Below are positions 37,389 to 50,624 of a stretch of DNA of 64,000 nucleotides, piece by piece (within the stretch, counting starts at the first letter, position 1; each line of letters starts with the position of its first letter). The stretch lies in contig CAWZYM010000348.1 of assembly GCA_963966185.1 (NCBI GenBank), forward strand, positions 386,001 to 450,000, read 5' to 3'. The position numbers were made by a program, and so were the translations under genes. The stretch comes from Rhabditoides inermis. Its lineage: Eukaryota; Nematoda; Chromadorea; Rhabditida; Rhabditidae. Under the pieces are notes generated by a model. It was not told where the DNA came from. It did no database searches and was given only the letters and a program-made list of their open reading frames with translations.

Positions 37389-40300
37389 CCACAACAAGGA
37401 AATTAGTAAATCATACAACATACCATCATACCACCATACCACATACCATCTACCATCATACTACCATACTACCATACTACCATCCATACGAGCGTACTAG
37501 CATACCATCAAACAACATACCATAATTTTGCACTCATACAACTATGAATGCTGCCATACCTCCATACCTCCATACCACGTCTCGCGTCAGTCGCTTTTTT
37601 CATTAAAATTTTCATTGTTTTTGTCATTGTCATTATTATTTCTCGTTACTTTTTTCATTTCATTTTCCAAATTTTGAATGTGAGAGACGCAAACATCTCT
37701 CTCTCTCCCTTGGCGAAAACGACTCTCACACTCAAGATGAAATGAAGAAACGCAACTATTTAATTGAATGTTGTTTGAAGCCACCGCTGTTTGTATTCTA
37801 CCAGTCGGAGTCGCGTCCGACCATCGACTTCCTTTCTTTGGACAAAATGAACGCAAAGCCTTTTCAAGGAGCCACACAACTCTGATTTAGATCCAATGAA
37901 GTCCATCGTGTCAACACATCTTCAAAGAGCGAGTATCGTTTGCGCAGAATCGCCTTCTCTCGTTCGATGCTCGCGTGGATATGCATGCGAGCACGCATGT
38001 ACACGCAGAATTTTTTTCTCTCCCAAGACTTTCCACAAGCGTAGACCCCGATTATTGTATTAAACAATCCGAATGATCGCAGAATCGGGCTGATTCGCGT
38101 CACGCATGCGTAGAATGTACACGCAGTTTGGAGGAACACCCGAGAATGCACGAGAAGCAAAAAACATTCAGAGTCCATGCCGAAGCTGCTGCCTCATCCC
38201 TGGACGGTGTCAGTTCTGATAAACACATATCTTGCCATTTCCTCCTCTATTCTCAATATGTCTTATCTCTCAACCTTGTTGCTTCTCCTTGGTGACTCCT
38301 TCCCGGGTCAAGGCTATACATGACGAAATTCTAAACCTACGTATGTGTACAGTATATCATATGTTACTGGTCAATCTATGTAGATCAAATGAAGATGGTT
38401 TGGACTCTTCCAAACACATAGAAAATCGACCGAGGCGAGGACTACATACGGATGTAACCAAAGACCGTTTTGCAATTTCCAGAGCGTTTACAACGTGTAA
38501 ACCGCACAAAGCGCGCTGTGAATTGTGTGTTAAAGATACAAGGGCGTTCTCGCTTCCGAAAACGCTGAAAAATATGATGGTATGATGGTATGATGGTAAG
38601 GTGGTATGGTGGTATGGTGGTATGGTGGTATGGTGGTATGGTGGTATGGTGGTATGGTGGTATGGTGGTATGGTGGTATGGTGGTATGGTGGTATGATAC
38701 CATGGTATGATGGTATGATACCATGGTATGATGGTATGATACCGTAACATGATGGTATGATGGTCTGATTGTATAATGGTATGTTGTATGATTTACTAAT
38801 GGCCCAACAACAACAGCTCACCTGCCTGCCAACATCTTAGCCCAGAGTATCTCTTCCTCCTCTTTCCGTACATCCACAACCTCTACCGGAGCGCCTGCAA
38901 CAAAAACGTTCGCTCATGTGCCCAGCTGCCGCAGCGCGCGGGTATTAGACACGCGACGCGGCCTGGACGCTCTCTTTTCTTGTGCTCTCTCCGCGTCTCT
39001 GACCATGAGAAGCGAGAGAAACAATCAGAAAACTTTTTGGTTGTGAAAAATATGTTTATTTTCCAAAATTCATTACACAGTAACGACGATGTTTTATCAA
39101 TGATCAACACTTATCTCTATTCTCTTTCGAAAAGTACACGAGTAAAGAGGAGTGGTTTGTTTTGATCTAATTCAACAAAAGCACATGCATAAAATCTCTT
39201 CGCAGCTGACTAAAATTTCAAAACAAACCTGCTCTTTCGAACGATGTTTTAAAACTCTAATTGTTTTCTTGTTAGCATGTTGAGTTCAGGTATTCAGGAT
39301 ACTGTTAATCCCAACAAGTAACTTGCAACAAAATGTATGACACGATTATAGTGCATACTATATTTTTCATCGATCAGAAAGAGCAGGTTTGTTTTGAAAT
39401 TTTAGTCAGCTGCGAAGAGATTTTATGCATGTGCTTTTGTTGAATTAGATCAAAACAAACCACTCCTCTTTACTCGTGTACTTTTCGAAAGAGAATGGAT
39501 GTCCTTTTCTCAAATTTCGAAGAAATTGTTTTTCAGGTTGATGTGCCGAACATGTTATGTATACATATTCGAAACTTTAGAAAATGTATCCTGAATATGG
39601 AAACGCACTGCTTTGTCGAATCGCTCGTGCGCCTGCCAATGCCAGTCTCTCATTGACACGCGCTATTTCGCGTCTCTCTCTCTTACCCACTCACTCCGCT
39701 CCGCACACTCCCCTCCCCCCACAGTTTTCGCGCCAAAACTGGGGCGGTGGCCTGGACGGCGAGCCGACACGAGAGTGGGTGAACGAAGGGCGGGGCATGC
39801 GCTCAGCCAATCAGAGTGCGCACGCAAGAGAGCCGAGCGACCAATGAGCGCAAAGTGCAGTGGGCGGAGCTTACGTGATGCACACCGTCGTCGCCGCCGC
39901 CGCCGTCGTAAACACGTTTAGTGGCAAAGCGGGAGAGAGCAAGAGAGGGCGGTTTTTGGATGCCGCAACCGATATTGGTTTCACGAATCATACTCATAGG
40001 TCTTACAAAGTGATATTCTAACAAATAACGCACACTAATTAAGTATATTGTATTAGAATAGAGAAATCGTGTGTGCCTTGGGAGTGGCGTGTTGCGCGCG
40101 TCACAGCTCAAAACAAACGGGCGCCGCTGCGCGCCGCCCCTAATGCTACTGCCCACCATCATGTTTACACTCCCACTCACCAGTAAGGTATTCCAGTCCT
40201 TTCTCGATGTTGTCTCCTTCTCCAATACGAGCATACGAACCACGCGATTTGGCAACAGCCTTCTCGATCAGACACATCCATAGCTGGAAAGAGAAACATC

Positions 40301-43300
40301 TCCCTACCCCCCCCCCCTCTATCTCTCTCCCCACCTGATTCCTCTTTCCGGAGACGAACACTGGTTCTCTCGAGTCTTTGAAGCACGGCAGATACGAGTC
40401 AATGATCACCGTCCGCCACTCGCCAGAGATGTATAGCCTGAAAGGAGATTCTTTCACAGTCACATCTCACATAGCATTCTGGAAACTGGCAAGTGTCACG
40501 CCATGGACTCAAAAACACAAAAAAAGAGTTCTCCTACCGTATCCACTTTGACAACGAATTGGATTATTATCGGACAGTTTCGGAAACCCACTAGCAGCTC
40601 AATTAATTTTCCTACACTAACTACTTTCGCAAGCAGAGCAGATTATTCTTCTGCCGCAACCCTTCGTCGATCCAATTATCCTCCTACCGTAACCCTTAGC
40701 AGATCAAATTATTCTCTTACCGTAACCCTTAGCAGATCAAAGTATTCTCCTACCGTAATCCTTAGCAGATCAAACTATTCTCTCACCTGACGGCGTACAC
40801 ACCGTGCTCGCTGCACTGCTTGGTGAGCATGACTCTGTCGAGCAGGTCGGGCCGCTCCGCAAGTAGGGCCAGACAACACACCAGCCAGCAGTCGCCCAGA
40901 GAGCCTTGATGTAACAAAATAAATAATAAAATAATTCACCCGGATTTGATCTGATTGGAAATCATGTAAGCGAATGTAAACAATAGAAAAGCAAATAACG
41001 CCGTGATCCACGATGTTCCTTTATCTTTTAAAGGTAGTGTACCCTCTGAATCAAATATAAAAAAATATCACGAATGTATTATCAATGTCTTTTAGAGGTA
41101 TTTTTATGTCGTTTATGGTTGTTTGTGATAAAAAAATATTGAAATTAAAAATTATCAAACTTTTATTTTAATCCAACATGATACGCATATTTGCGCAACG
41201 TTGTGAGTTATGATTTTTAACATCATTCAACATATCTTACTGCATTTAGCATATAATTTCCCATCAGCTGTTTTCGCCAGTTTATTAAAAGAAACACATA
41301 GTAGAAATGTTATATAAAATAAGAATGACATAAGAAACAATATATAAACACATGCAAATAAATTGTCTTGAATGAAACAGCCGTTAGTGTGGTCAAATTG
41401 TGTAACTTCGTGCAGTTGTGCACACACTCCCGAGCTGATTAAAAGTTATTAGTTTCTTCGATTTCTCACTCCAATATTCAAATAATTTTTTAAAACTAAA
41501 TTGTTTCAGAATATATGTTTGCATCATCATAATATACTCATTGAGCCGTAAACAATGACATGTTGTATCTACACATGCACCCAGATTCAGAGGGTACACT
41601 ACCTTTAAGTAGTTCACTACCGCAAACGTTGCCAGATGACTCACATGTCTACACTCCTTGTGCTGTCGAAATAGCATGATCGCCAATTGATGAACACTTC
41701 TCTCTCACTCTCTTTCTCTCCCCCCCTCTCACCCTGTACCACGTCGCTCGGCTGCGGCTCCCACATCACACTCCACTCCGCCGTGCACTGAATCACTCAC
41801 TCATTGATTGATTATCGATCAATGAAGAAATCAGAAAACATCGAAATGCGCCGGATGAAAGGTGCAGGTTCATTATCGAATATCACGTTTTCGAAACCGG
41901 ATAAAATTTGATTTCGATTTGAACTCGAATTGATACAAATCACAGGCCAATCGGCAATTCATTTTCATATATCATGCCCACTTGCCCACCTCAGTCTTGA
42001 TATCTTTCGGCGCCAACCACACCACACTATCTGCGTCCGCGTGGCTCAGCCACTCTTTGTCGCGCTTGCCCTGCAAAAATCGATAAATCAATACCTATAG
42101 GTGATTGATTATCGGTGAGAAACTATCCGATCTCCGATATTCCACAAATCAATAACACAAAATGTCCCTCTCACCTCGCTATCGCCAAAATCGCCCAGTG
42201 ACGTCATGTTATGCGGGAACTCGGGATCCACGAACAGCGTGCCGTTCGCCCTGGAAACAATCAATCGATCAACCAATCGATCGACCAATCAATAGTCAGT
42301 ACCTGCACTTGTCGACAATTTCGCGGTAGGCAGGAATGGGAATGCGCTCGTCGAGGCACTTTGACTTCTTCTCCTCCCGCTCCTCCTCCTCCTCCTCCTC
42401 GCCCGAGCTGTCCGAATCGAGGGCGCTCGAGTCGCTCTCCTCCTTCTCTTGTTCCTTCTCCTTCTTCAGCACATTCTCCTTCTTCTTCATTTGCTGCTCC
42501 TCCTCCTTCTCTTCCTCCTTCTCCTTCTCCTCTTCCTCATCCTTCGTGTCTCGCTCGATTCGTGCAGGTAGCGCCGCAGCCTCATCATCCTCCGAAGAAG
42601 AAGACGAACCTGAACAAAAGTCAGTGATGGGCAATCAAAGCTCCCACTCAAAATGTTATACGGCACAACACTGACGGCCTAAGTCAATTTCGCGGTTCCG
42701 TTATGTTTTGACGTACTATTCCTCGTGAGCAGATAGCAACTAGTACTCGAGAGCATTTGAACGATCCATGGTAATGACTAGATTGTCGGTTGTCTAACTT
42801 GTATGATCGGCTATGAACGAATATTACACACTCACTGTCACTCGAGTCCGAGTCGCTGTCGTCGCTGCTACTGCTGCTACTGCTACTGGTCTCTTCCGCC
42901 CTCTCGTCGCCCTTTCCATAAACGTCCTTCGGAAGACAATCGATCTGAACAAACTTCAGTGACCGTCAAATTGTGCACAAACGCCACCTTCGATTCGCTG
43001 TTCTTGATGTCCACACTGTCGCCAGCGGCGTCTGTAGCAGCCGGCTCGTCTGAAAGCCCCCTCTCTCTTCCTCTCCCTCCCCCCCTCTCTCTCTTCCCTC
43101 TCTCTCTCTCTCTATCCTTCTCTCTCTCCCCACTCACCCTTCTTCTTCTTCGTGTACATTTTCCGCATCACTTCCTCGTAGTACGCAGCCGAGACCTCCT
43201 CAGAGAAACCGGACGAGAAGCACTTCTGGAAGGAAGGTTCAATCACTGAGCCCTCATCATAGAAGTGGCCGAAGAAGAACAGAAAGGAGAAGGACAGACA

Positions 43301-43347
43301 ATGAGAGAGGGAGGGCTGGAGAGAGAGATAGAGAGATAGAAAGATAG

Positions 43348-43382
<35 letters not shown>

Positions 43383-43473
43383 CGCTCACCTCGCACCGAG
43401 TTCCACCTCCACCGTTGTGCTTGCCGCACTCGGCGCACTGCCACGCCAGCCACGGAGAGCGCACATCCGGCAT
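32554..43473 (-). CDS. Calpain-15/small-optic-lobes type cysteine protease, gene B
   Basis: Tandem paralogue of gene A with the same exon order. Landmark exons: RanBP2 finger 43390-43473, 43138-43225, acidic linker 42303-42609, catalytic Cys (GSLGDCWLVCC) 40787-40904, His 37185-37325, Asn (RVRNPWGSLAW) 36906-36993, FWM exon near 35799-35873, C2-like (GKYIIIPHMF) near 33860-33930, stop at 32554. All three catalytic residues are present. The invariant Gly before the His is Asp here (GLVTDHAYSVL). Most introns keep the same position, but the elements inside differ: B carries MITE copy c (36372-36741), a 1.4-kb element (37402-38800) and the 1-kb repeat (39119-40144) where A carries tRNA-armed foldbacks or nothing. 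The product should share A's predicted cytosolic protease role; expression or function could differ. Confidence 0.87.
36372..36741. mobile_element. MITE family 1, copy c (spacer type I)
   Basis: Same arms and spacer as 5803-6178. On its left (about 36060-36371) lies an inverted, partly decayed version of the flank that follows copies b and d. It sits in the gene B intron between the Asn and FWM exons. Confidence 0.8.
37402..38800. mobile_element. 1.4-kb inverted-repeat insertion in gene B intron
   Basis: The termini are inverted near-perfect 30-mers beginning ATTAGTAAATCATACAACAT. Both ends pass into ACCATCATACC/TATGGTGG-type short tandem repeats (37430-37570 and 38573-38790), and the middle kilobase is unique with no convincing gene. 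The matching gene A intron (24992-25044) is only 53 bp and made of the same CAACAA-rich sequence that flanks this insertion. Confidence 0.8.
38573..38790. repeat. TATGGTGG tandem repeat
   Basis: Octamer TATGGTGG and its variants TATGATGG run almost without interruption. The complementary version lies at the other end of the same element. Confidence 0.9.
39119..40144. mobile_element. 1-kb repeat with MITE family 1 head, copy d
   Basis: Near-identical to 15935-16954, from the MITE terminus to the GC-rich end. It is inserted in the gene B intron between the LTGEWE exon and the APVE exon; the gene A counterpart intron (25118-25342) has no insertion. Confidence 0.85.
41027..41608. mobile_element. 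Inverted-repeat element, AAAGGTAGTGT family, copy 2
   Basis: Perfect inverted ends TTAAAGGTAGTGTACCCTCT / CTGAATC enclose about 530 bp of AT-rich sequence without an ORF, in the gene B intron upstream of the catalytic-Cys exon. Confidence 0.8.
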
Positions 43474-44247
43474 CGACACAGCAATCGATAAATCAATAAC
43501 CTTATCCGATAATCGATAAATCAATAGTCTTATAGTGAGGCGCGGCCTCGTTGATTCGGTTGCGGGCTCCTTTCCGATTATAGCGTTTGAATTGCGCGCG
43601 TTTGGGCTTCTCACGAACAAATGCGACCAGAGGAGAATCCATTATTCTACAGTAACAGTAAGGAGAAAAAGGAATAAATATTGAAGCGCAACTCAACGCA
43701 TTCCACAAGTTACCATAAATACACTTCAACTTCTATCTTTATACCGTGAAACCAATCCAAAAATCGAAGTAATTATCTTCACAACTTAAAAACGTGAACA
43801 TAATTGAAACATCGTAAAAGTGAGCAACAGTTAATAGAGACCTGGTGGAGAAATCAATGGAATAACAAGTACCGGAAAAATGTTCCTGCCCAACAATACA
43901 GGGTAACATGAGAGTACGGCAAGAGAACTTTCAAAAAAGAGAGAAAAAAAACGAAAAAAGAGAGTTCCAGCCACGATAACATAAGCAACAAAGGGAGAAC
44001 ATAGAGCACGCAAGACCGGGAGCGGAAGTAACAGCACCGGGTAGAAACTGAGCAGTACGAAAACGAATGTCATAAAGTTCTTAAACAAGGAACTGTCAGA
44101 ACAGAAGACAGAGAGATAGAACTGCCGGAGCGATTCGAGAGCAGTGCGGACGACGATAGATAGTTGGAAGTGCACATGGTAGAAAGTGTGTGAGTAGCAC
44201 TTCCAATCATGAGCACCTCCTTCCTTCAATCGATCCAACACTCTATC

Positions 44248-44389
44248 TCACGCCTCCTCCTCTATCGACTGGCTGTTCTGCTCCAGACTCTGATCTATCA
44301 TCAACGACAGCATCTCCAGACAGTCCGTCGCACCTCCCTGAACGGACCTCGCTCGCTCTCTCTTTCTCTCTCTCTGTCTCTCTCTCTCT

Positions 44390-44430
<41 letters not shown>

Positions 44431-44806
44431 TCACCTGCCGTGACTCGGACCTGCGCGCGCGTCCGCGCGGCACACCCGGGAAACACTCCAGCCGGATGCT
44501 CTCCAGAAGCTGCAGAGGGCGAATCACGATGGAACCATCGAACCACAAGAATTCAAGAACCAGGTAATAAAGGAACTAGTGGAACCAGTGGAACCAAGAA
44601 CCAGTACCAGTAAATCTAAGAACCTAGAACCAAGCAAGAACCACAAGAACCAAGTAACCAAGTGACGCACCGTATAGTCGACCGGGTCGGCGATCTCGCC
44701 CGAGTGACCCTGAGAGAGCATGTGACGCTGCAGGTTCCACTTGCCTGCAACAAGGAGAGATCATTCATTCACTCACTCGGATTCGGAACAAACAGAGACA
44801 GAGACG

Positions 44807-44860
<54 letters not shown>

Positions 44861-47800
44861 GAGAGACAGAAACAGAGACAGAGACAGAGACAGAGACAGA
44901 GACAGAGACAGAGACAGACAGACTCCCCCCCCCTCACTCTTGATAGGCTGCCGGCACTGGGGGCAGTGGTAGGCGTGCGGCGGGTAGTGGTGGGTCAACA
45001 CGTGCTGGCCCTGGTGGCTGTCCACTCGACGGTGGCACTTCTGGGGAAAAATCGATAAATCGATAAATCGAATCGATCGATAAATTAGCTGCTCATTGCT
45101 CATATCATATTCACAGCAGCAACTCGCACTTACAATCGCACCCGACGGTGGCACTTCTGATGACAAATCGATCGATTTCGATTAAATAACCTGCTCATAT
45201 CTACTTCATACCAATTTATCGACTAATCGGTCGATCAATCAATTCATTTATTGATTAACTACACCCCATAAATACAGTGAAGCTGAAGCGATTATTCTAC
45301 ACAAGATCAACAAGACAATCAATTCGTTCCAACTCAACGAGATAATCAACATTTTATGTTTTGTTAGCAAATGAGGAATACAACTCTCCATTGCAACTCC
45401 TACTAACATCTCTAGGGATTGGCGCAATGCTACATATCTTTCACCGAACTAAAACCTGCTCATGGAACAGCTAGTTCGTTTTGATTCGACGCGCTCCTAC
45501 TAGGAGCTACCCAACCAATTGTTCAAGGCACAATGGTTCCCGATAATAGAATCCGATAATAGAATGATTCCGATAATATATAATAATAATAAGATAATTG
45601 AATCGATACTCCTAAAATAAATCGATAATCCAATATGCCCCACCTGACAATCGCGCTGCTCCTTGAGGAACTTGTCGCTCTTTCGCTTCTCGGCTCGTCT
45701 CCTCGCAGAGGGAGACGGCGGATGGGAAGAGGACAAGGTGTAGTCGAACACAGGGTCCTGCAACACACCCTCTCTCTCTCTCACTCTCTCTCTCTCTCTC
45801 TCTCCTCTCACTCTAATCCACCTAACATCTACTCCTCACTCTCCAATACTTTGCAATGAGATGAACGAATCAAAGACTTCAACACCCTCATCTCTCCCTC
45901 CCTCCCTCTCTCTCTAATCCACCTAAGTTAAGTTACATAAATACACAATATAAACAAACAATAATAAAAACACAAGTAAATACACCACGAGACTGCTTCT
46001 CACCTGCCTCTTGTGCGCCCTTCTCTTCCTGCCTCTGCTGGCGGCAGTGCCCGGGCTGTCCGGGATGCCCAGAATCTTCAGGCTGTCCGGCCCCGTCAGT
46101 CTCTCCAGCACATCGGAAGCCGACATCGGCGGGTGGTCAGGCGGGGACGCGTCCGGCGACTGTGTCTGTGTCATACCGCCCTGCAATCCGTTATCTGAAC
46201 TCCCTCGGCACCTCAACGATGTTCGATCGCCTGCTCGCCCAGTCGGCCTCTCTCTCTCCTCCCTTCCACTTCCCCTCCTCCCCTCTCTCTCTCCCCACCT
46301 TCTCCCCCTCTTCCTCCTCCTCCACCTCCCTCTTCACCGCTGCCTCGTCGGAGAACAGGGAGGAGAAGTTCACCACGGCTCCGCACTCAACTGTCTGAAA
46401 ACGTGTCCTTAATTAACACATTCTCAATTTTACGATGAACTCGTTAACCTCTAGCTTTTCACTCAGCTCTGCAATTGTGTAAAAATGCACTGACAATATG
46501 TTTCATCGTGGTCCCATTATTATCAACAATCTACACCCACTAATAGCAGTTGGTTAACGTTAAGCAATCAGACAATTAAAGAAACTCGTATTGTTGGAAC
46601 AAAAATACGTTGAATACAAAAAAAACATTTGTCATGTGCTACTACTTGATTCGAGATAAGTATTCTGATTCACGTCAGAGTATGGAAATATCCACCAACC
46701 TCCTTGTCTCCCTCTGCCTGGTGCTGCTCCAGGGGTTCCAGCGAGTTGGAGAAATCGGAGCTGAAAAGAAACATGTTGATAAACTGAGAACTATGAATGA
46801 AATCAACTATAAACTGAATGCAAACAATCAATCGAATAATACGATTATGAAACACTGTAGTGAGCACGACCTATAGTTAAAACACCAACCAAATCTATGA
46901 CTAATAAGTTTCAACCGCCATCCAACATCACATTTCTGTGCGGACAACAATAATTATGGTAGACGTGAAGAAAACACAAATTTAATAATAATGAAACACA
47001 TAGCCTCCTCTATCCTCTTTACACTGTCTCTGACAACCCCTGTGACCTGCGAGTCAAAGTGCGACGGACCATCAACCTCTATCAACCTTTCCACCCAGCT
47101 AGAGTCGCTTCGGTTCCCACACAACCATGAATACGTGAATACTAGAAATTGAATCAAAATTAGAACTTGACCCCACCTCGTCTCTCCATCCAGCTGTCCG
47201 GACTGTCCATCCTTGTCTCCTCCCCCTCCCTCTCCTCCCTCCTGCACAGTGTGGTGGCGTAGCCAGGACATGCACGCATCGCCCGCGCCAATGGAGAGAC
47301 CGCGCTGACCGCGCGATAGACACAGCTGCAAGGCAGAGGGTGGGGTGGGGTGAACCAACGATCCGCCAGCTTCCTCGTGAACCTCACAAGATTCTCCCAG
47401 ACCCAGAATCTACTGTCACTCTGCGACTTCTCATTAAAGGATGACTACGGGCAATAAAAATTGGTCCCGCCACGAAGTCCCTGGGACGTCTTTCAATTCG
47501 CAATATCTCTGTTATTTCAAAAGATATCAAAATATGTTCAATTAGAGAGGGCGCGCCAGCGCCCTCTCGTTTGTACTGGATGTCCCCGCGCGCTAGAATG
47601 CTCAAAAACGACTTTTCCCGGATGAAGCACTTTTCCTCATTTTGAAGTGATTTCCACTGTTACATTGCATTCACATCTCTATTCGATAGAGTTATAGAAA
47701 GTTGTATTGAGTTTGATTGAATTTGAAGCGAGATACGGAGAGTCCGCATTCGAGTGCGGATTGAGATTGGTGTCGGGCGGGCGTCGGACAATCGCTTTCG

Positions 47801-48695
47801 CCCCGCCCCCTCTGTATGTGAGTGAGAGAGAGAGAGGCGAATAGCGGGTGCGCGTCGGTATCCTCGCAGCGAATCGCGAACGTGTATGAAAATGTAATTT
47901 TGTGAAACAAAACTTAAGAAAAGGACAGATATTATCTTTCAAAAGTACTTCCAAGTAAAAGTAGTTGGTTTGTACTGTTGTCTCAGTTGAGCAAAAGGAC
48001 TGACATGTTTTCAATGGAGACATGTGCAAACTGACCGATTTTTGAAAAATTTATTTTTCAGCTAGTTATAGCTCAACTCCAATATGGACTAAACCTGTAT
48101 TTTCGGCGATAATTCGTTTCAAACAAATTTTCAGCACTTTTCATCTAGTAGGTGTTTCTAGCCATCATGAAAGTCATCTTTTAAAACAAAAACCTTAGCA
48201 TAAACACATGTTGCCCGGATACATCCTTTAACGTGTACTTTGCACTTTATGATCACAACTGCAAGAGGAGAAAGGAGATTGGTGAATGGGTGAACTGTGT
48301 TAGGTCGCGCCAATTTCCGAACAACTACGTTGATGAAGGGGTTCAACCGAAACACTGTTAGGTTTTTCGCGCGCAAGCTTTTCCGTGAAGTCTACGAGAA
48401 TCCCAGTGTTCACCAACACCTCTCATCTCTCTTGCATGTATGTGTTTCGCACTTCATGACAATAAAACGCGGTTCTGGGCAAACCTTTGAGATCCACAAC
48501 TTCAAATGTTGGTTAGTGGTACCCCTACCCCCTCCACACTGTTTTTGTGGATGTGGATGGTCCAAAAATCCACACGACACAGTTCGATACAGGTCCTATC
48601 CTTCGACAACCCAACCCTCTCTCCCTTCCCACCTTGACCAGCTCCTCAGCCACCGTCGGATCGGTCAGCTCCACGATGAAGAACTCGCGGGGCAT
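44248..48695 (-). CDS. Single C2H2 zinc-finger protein Z1 (333 aa), family not recognised
   Basis: Ten exons in perfect phase: 48633-48695, 47177-47325, 46700-46760, 46299-46394, 46004-46180, 45644-45757, 44938-45040, 44671-44744, 44435-44509, 44248-44337. It starts MPREFFIVELTDPTVAEEL at the ATG at 48693-48695 and ends in an acidic tail (QSIEEEA). The finger spans an intron: CPQC, twelve residues, H, five residues, H (CPQCRQP...QRHMLSQGH), so C-x2-C-x12-H-x5-H. Before it lies a basic patch (RKRRAHKRQ, EKRKSDKFLK) that could be a nuclear localisation signal, and a KCHRRVDSHQGQH segment. LLESIRLECFP follows it. Paralogous to Z3 at 51.6-53.7 kb with conserved intron positions for most exons. 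A nucleic-acid-binding role is inferred only from the finger and basic patch. Confidence 0.8.
45137..45160 (-). pseudogene. Duplicate of the start of Z1 exon 7
   Basis: A copy of the first 17 nt of exon 7 (AAGTGCCACCGTCGGGTG) with an ATCAG acceptor before it and a GTAAGT donor right after CGATT forms a potential 23-nt cassette exon about 100 bp upstream of the real exon at 44938-45040. Confidence 0.5.
47545..47840. repeat. Hairpin-headed repeat R5, copy 2
   Basis: Near-identical to 29826-30115. It is followed at 47860-48028 by one arm of the element found at 32140-32480. Both sit in the first intron of Z1. Confidence 0.75.
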
Positions 48696-48699
48696 GGCT

Positions 48700-49855
48700 G
48701 CTGCAACACAACGGATAGCAGGAAAGAAGGGCACATGTCAGCAACTGCGAGCATCTTTGTAACTACAAGAAAATCAAAAGAAGTTCTATTTCAAAAAATC
48801 ATAGCACACATCCGGTTTCGGTCCCTTCCACCAGACCGGATGTGTGAACCTACCAGCCGAGACCATCATTAGTAATGAGCTGGTAGGTAAATAAACAAAA
48901 AAAGTTTTACAAGAAAAAAAGGAAAAGTGAGTCTAGACTGTTATTAATTGTCTATGTCTAAACGCTAAGAATACGGGGGGCGATGCGCAAAGAAAACAGT
49001 GTGAGAGTAGCAGTTCCTATCATGTACAATTCATCCCCCACTATTACACAACGCATAACACGGAAATGTTCGCAACAAATAACGAGTATGTAAGATGCGC
49101 GAGGCGAGACGCGGGATACGGCGCACTTTTTAACCAAGTTGTCGAAACGCAAACACGAAACCACAGAGAACGACCATGTTAATAGTCAATTAATAATCAC
49201 AACAAATGAATAACATAATCATTCAATTTAGCGCGAAAACATAACCGCGATCGCAAAATGAAAGGGCGAGTGAGGCGAGCCGCGCAGCTTTCGCTCTCAC
49301 TGCCGACTAAACTCCGCCCACTTCTCACTCTTTCAACTACTTCCTTCCATCAGTCATTTTGAAGCGATCGGCCACATTAAAAATCCAAAATCGAATATAT
49401 TATAAAGAAATCACATCGAAAGATAGAGGCACATAGGTAGAGGCAGACTCTCCGTTCAAAAATCAATGCGCCCTCCCCTCCCTCTCTCGCGCAGTGATTA
49501 CAGAACACACAGCTGCTAGAGACAGCGCGATCAAGGGAGACACCAGACGGGCGCAGTGACAGACGGGAATACGGTCACATGCGCGCACTACTCTTTCGCC
49601 CTGCGCTTCATCCTCTTACTCGATTACTCGAGTAGCTTCTACGTAACAGGTATTGTCGCAAAGACACTCGCGAGCTACAACGCGATAACCACACAATGTA
49701 TATGCCAATGAAACAATGAACTTTATATCTGAACAACAACAAAACCGAACAACACACAGAAACTAACGAGAACACGATCCATAGGACTCCGAGCACTCTG
49801 CCTCTTCTCTTCCCACCGCGTCCACTGCTCCATCCCTTGCTCTTTCTCTTACTGC
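48700..49855. other. Intergenic region between Z1 and Z2
   Basis: No exon or repeat recognised with confidence. AT-rich with a few CTCGAGTAA palindromic bits near 49620. Confidence 0.4.
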
Positions 49856-49859
49856 TCCT

Positions 49860-49922
49860 CCTCCTCTTCTCTCTCCCCGTCCAGCTTTTTCACCAGCTCT
49901 TCTCGCACCTGAAACTCCATTT

Positions 49923-49959
<37 letters not shown>

Positions 49960-50034
49960 AGTACGCATATAGTTCTATGCTCGTAACGACCTATATGTGG
50001 TCAGAGACGAAACGTCAAGTTGCAGAAAGAGAGA

Positions 50035-50067
<33 letters not shown>

Positions 50068-50584
50068 CGAAACAAGAAAGACAGATGGCAACATGGTAGA
50101 CAGCGCGCGTATAGTTGCATCGTTTTCAGGGGGGGGGGGGGTCAGCTTCACTGCCCCCTCTTCTCCACTCACAGTGCAAGTGTGCCTCTTGGACTGCACC
50201 GTCTCCGTTTTCCTCGACGCGCATCTCTTCTGCCACACTAATCGGATCAGACAGAAAGAGCACCAAACAACCGAATCGGGTAGAGAACGGCGAGGAAACA
50301 ACATACCGCGCTGCCATCGAGAGTCGAGAGAGAGAGAGAGAGAGAGAGAGTGATCGTCATCCATCTTCATGTCTTGCTCCTTCTCCTCCTCCTCCTCCTC
50401 CTCCCTCCTGTGCACCTCCATTCTGCTCCTCCCTCCGTTTCTTCTCTTCCTCCTTCTCTTCCTTCACGTCCGCAGAGTGCGATCACCGGTATTTCTACCT
50501 TGTACTGATGGAGAGAAAGAGAGAGGTACTGCTGGCGGAGACGACGCGAACGCAGGCGAACTATAATCTCTCTCCCTCTCTTCT

Positions 50585-50624
<40 letters not shown>

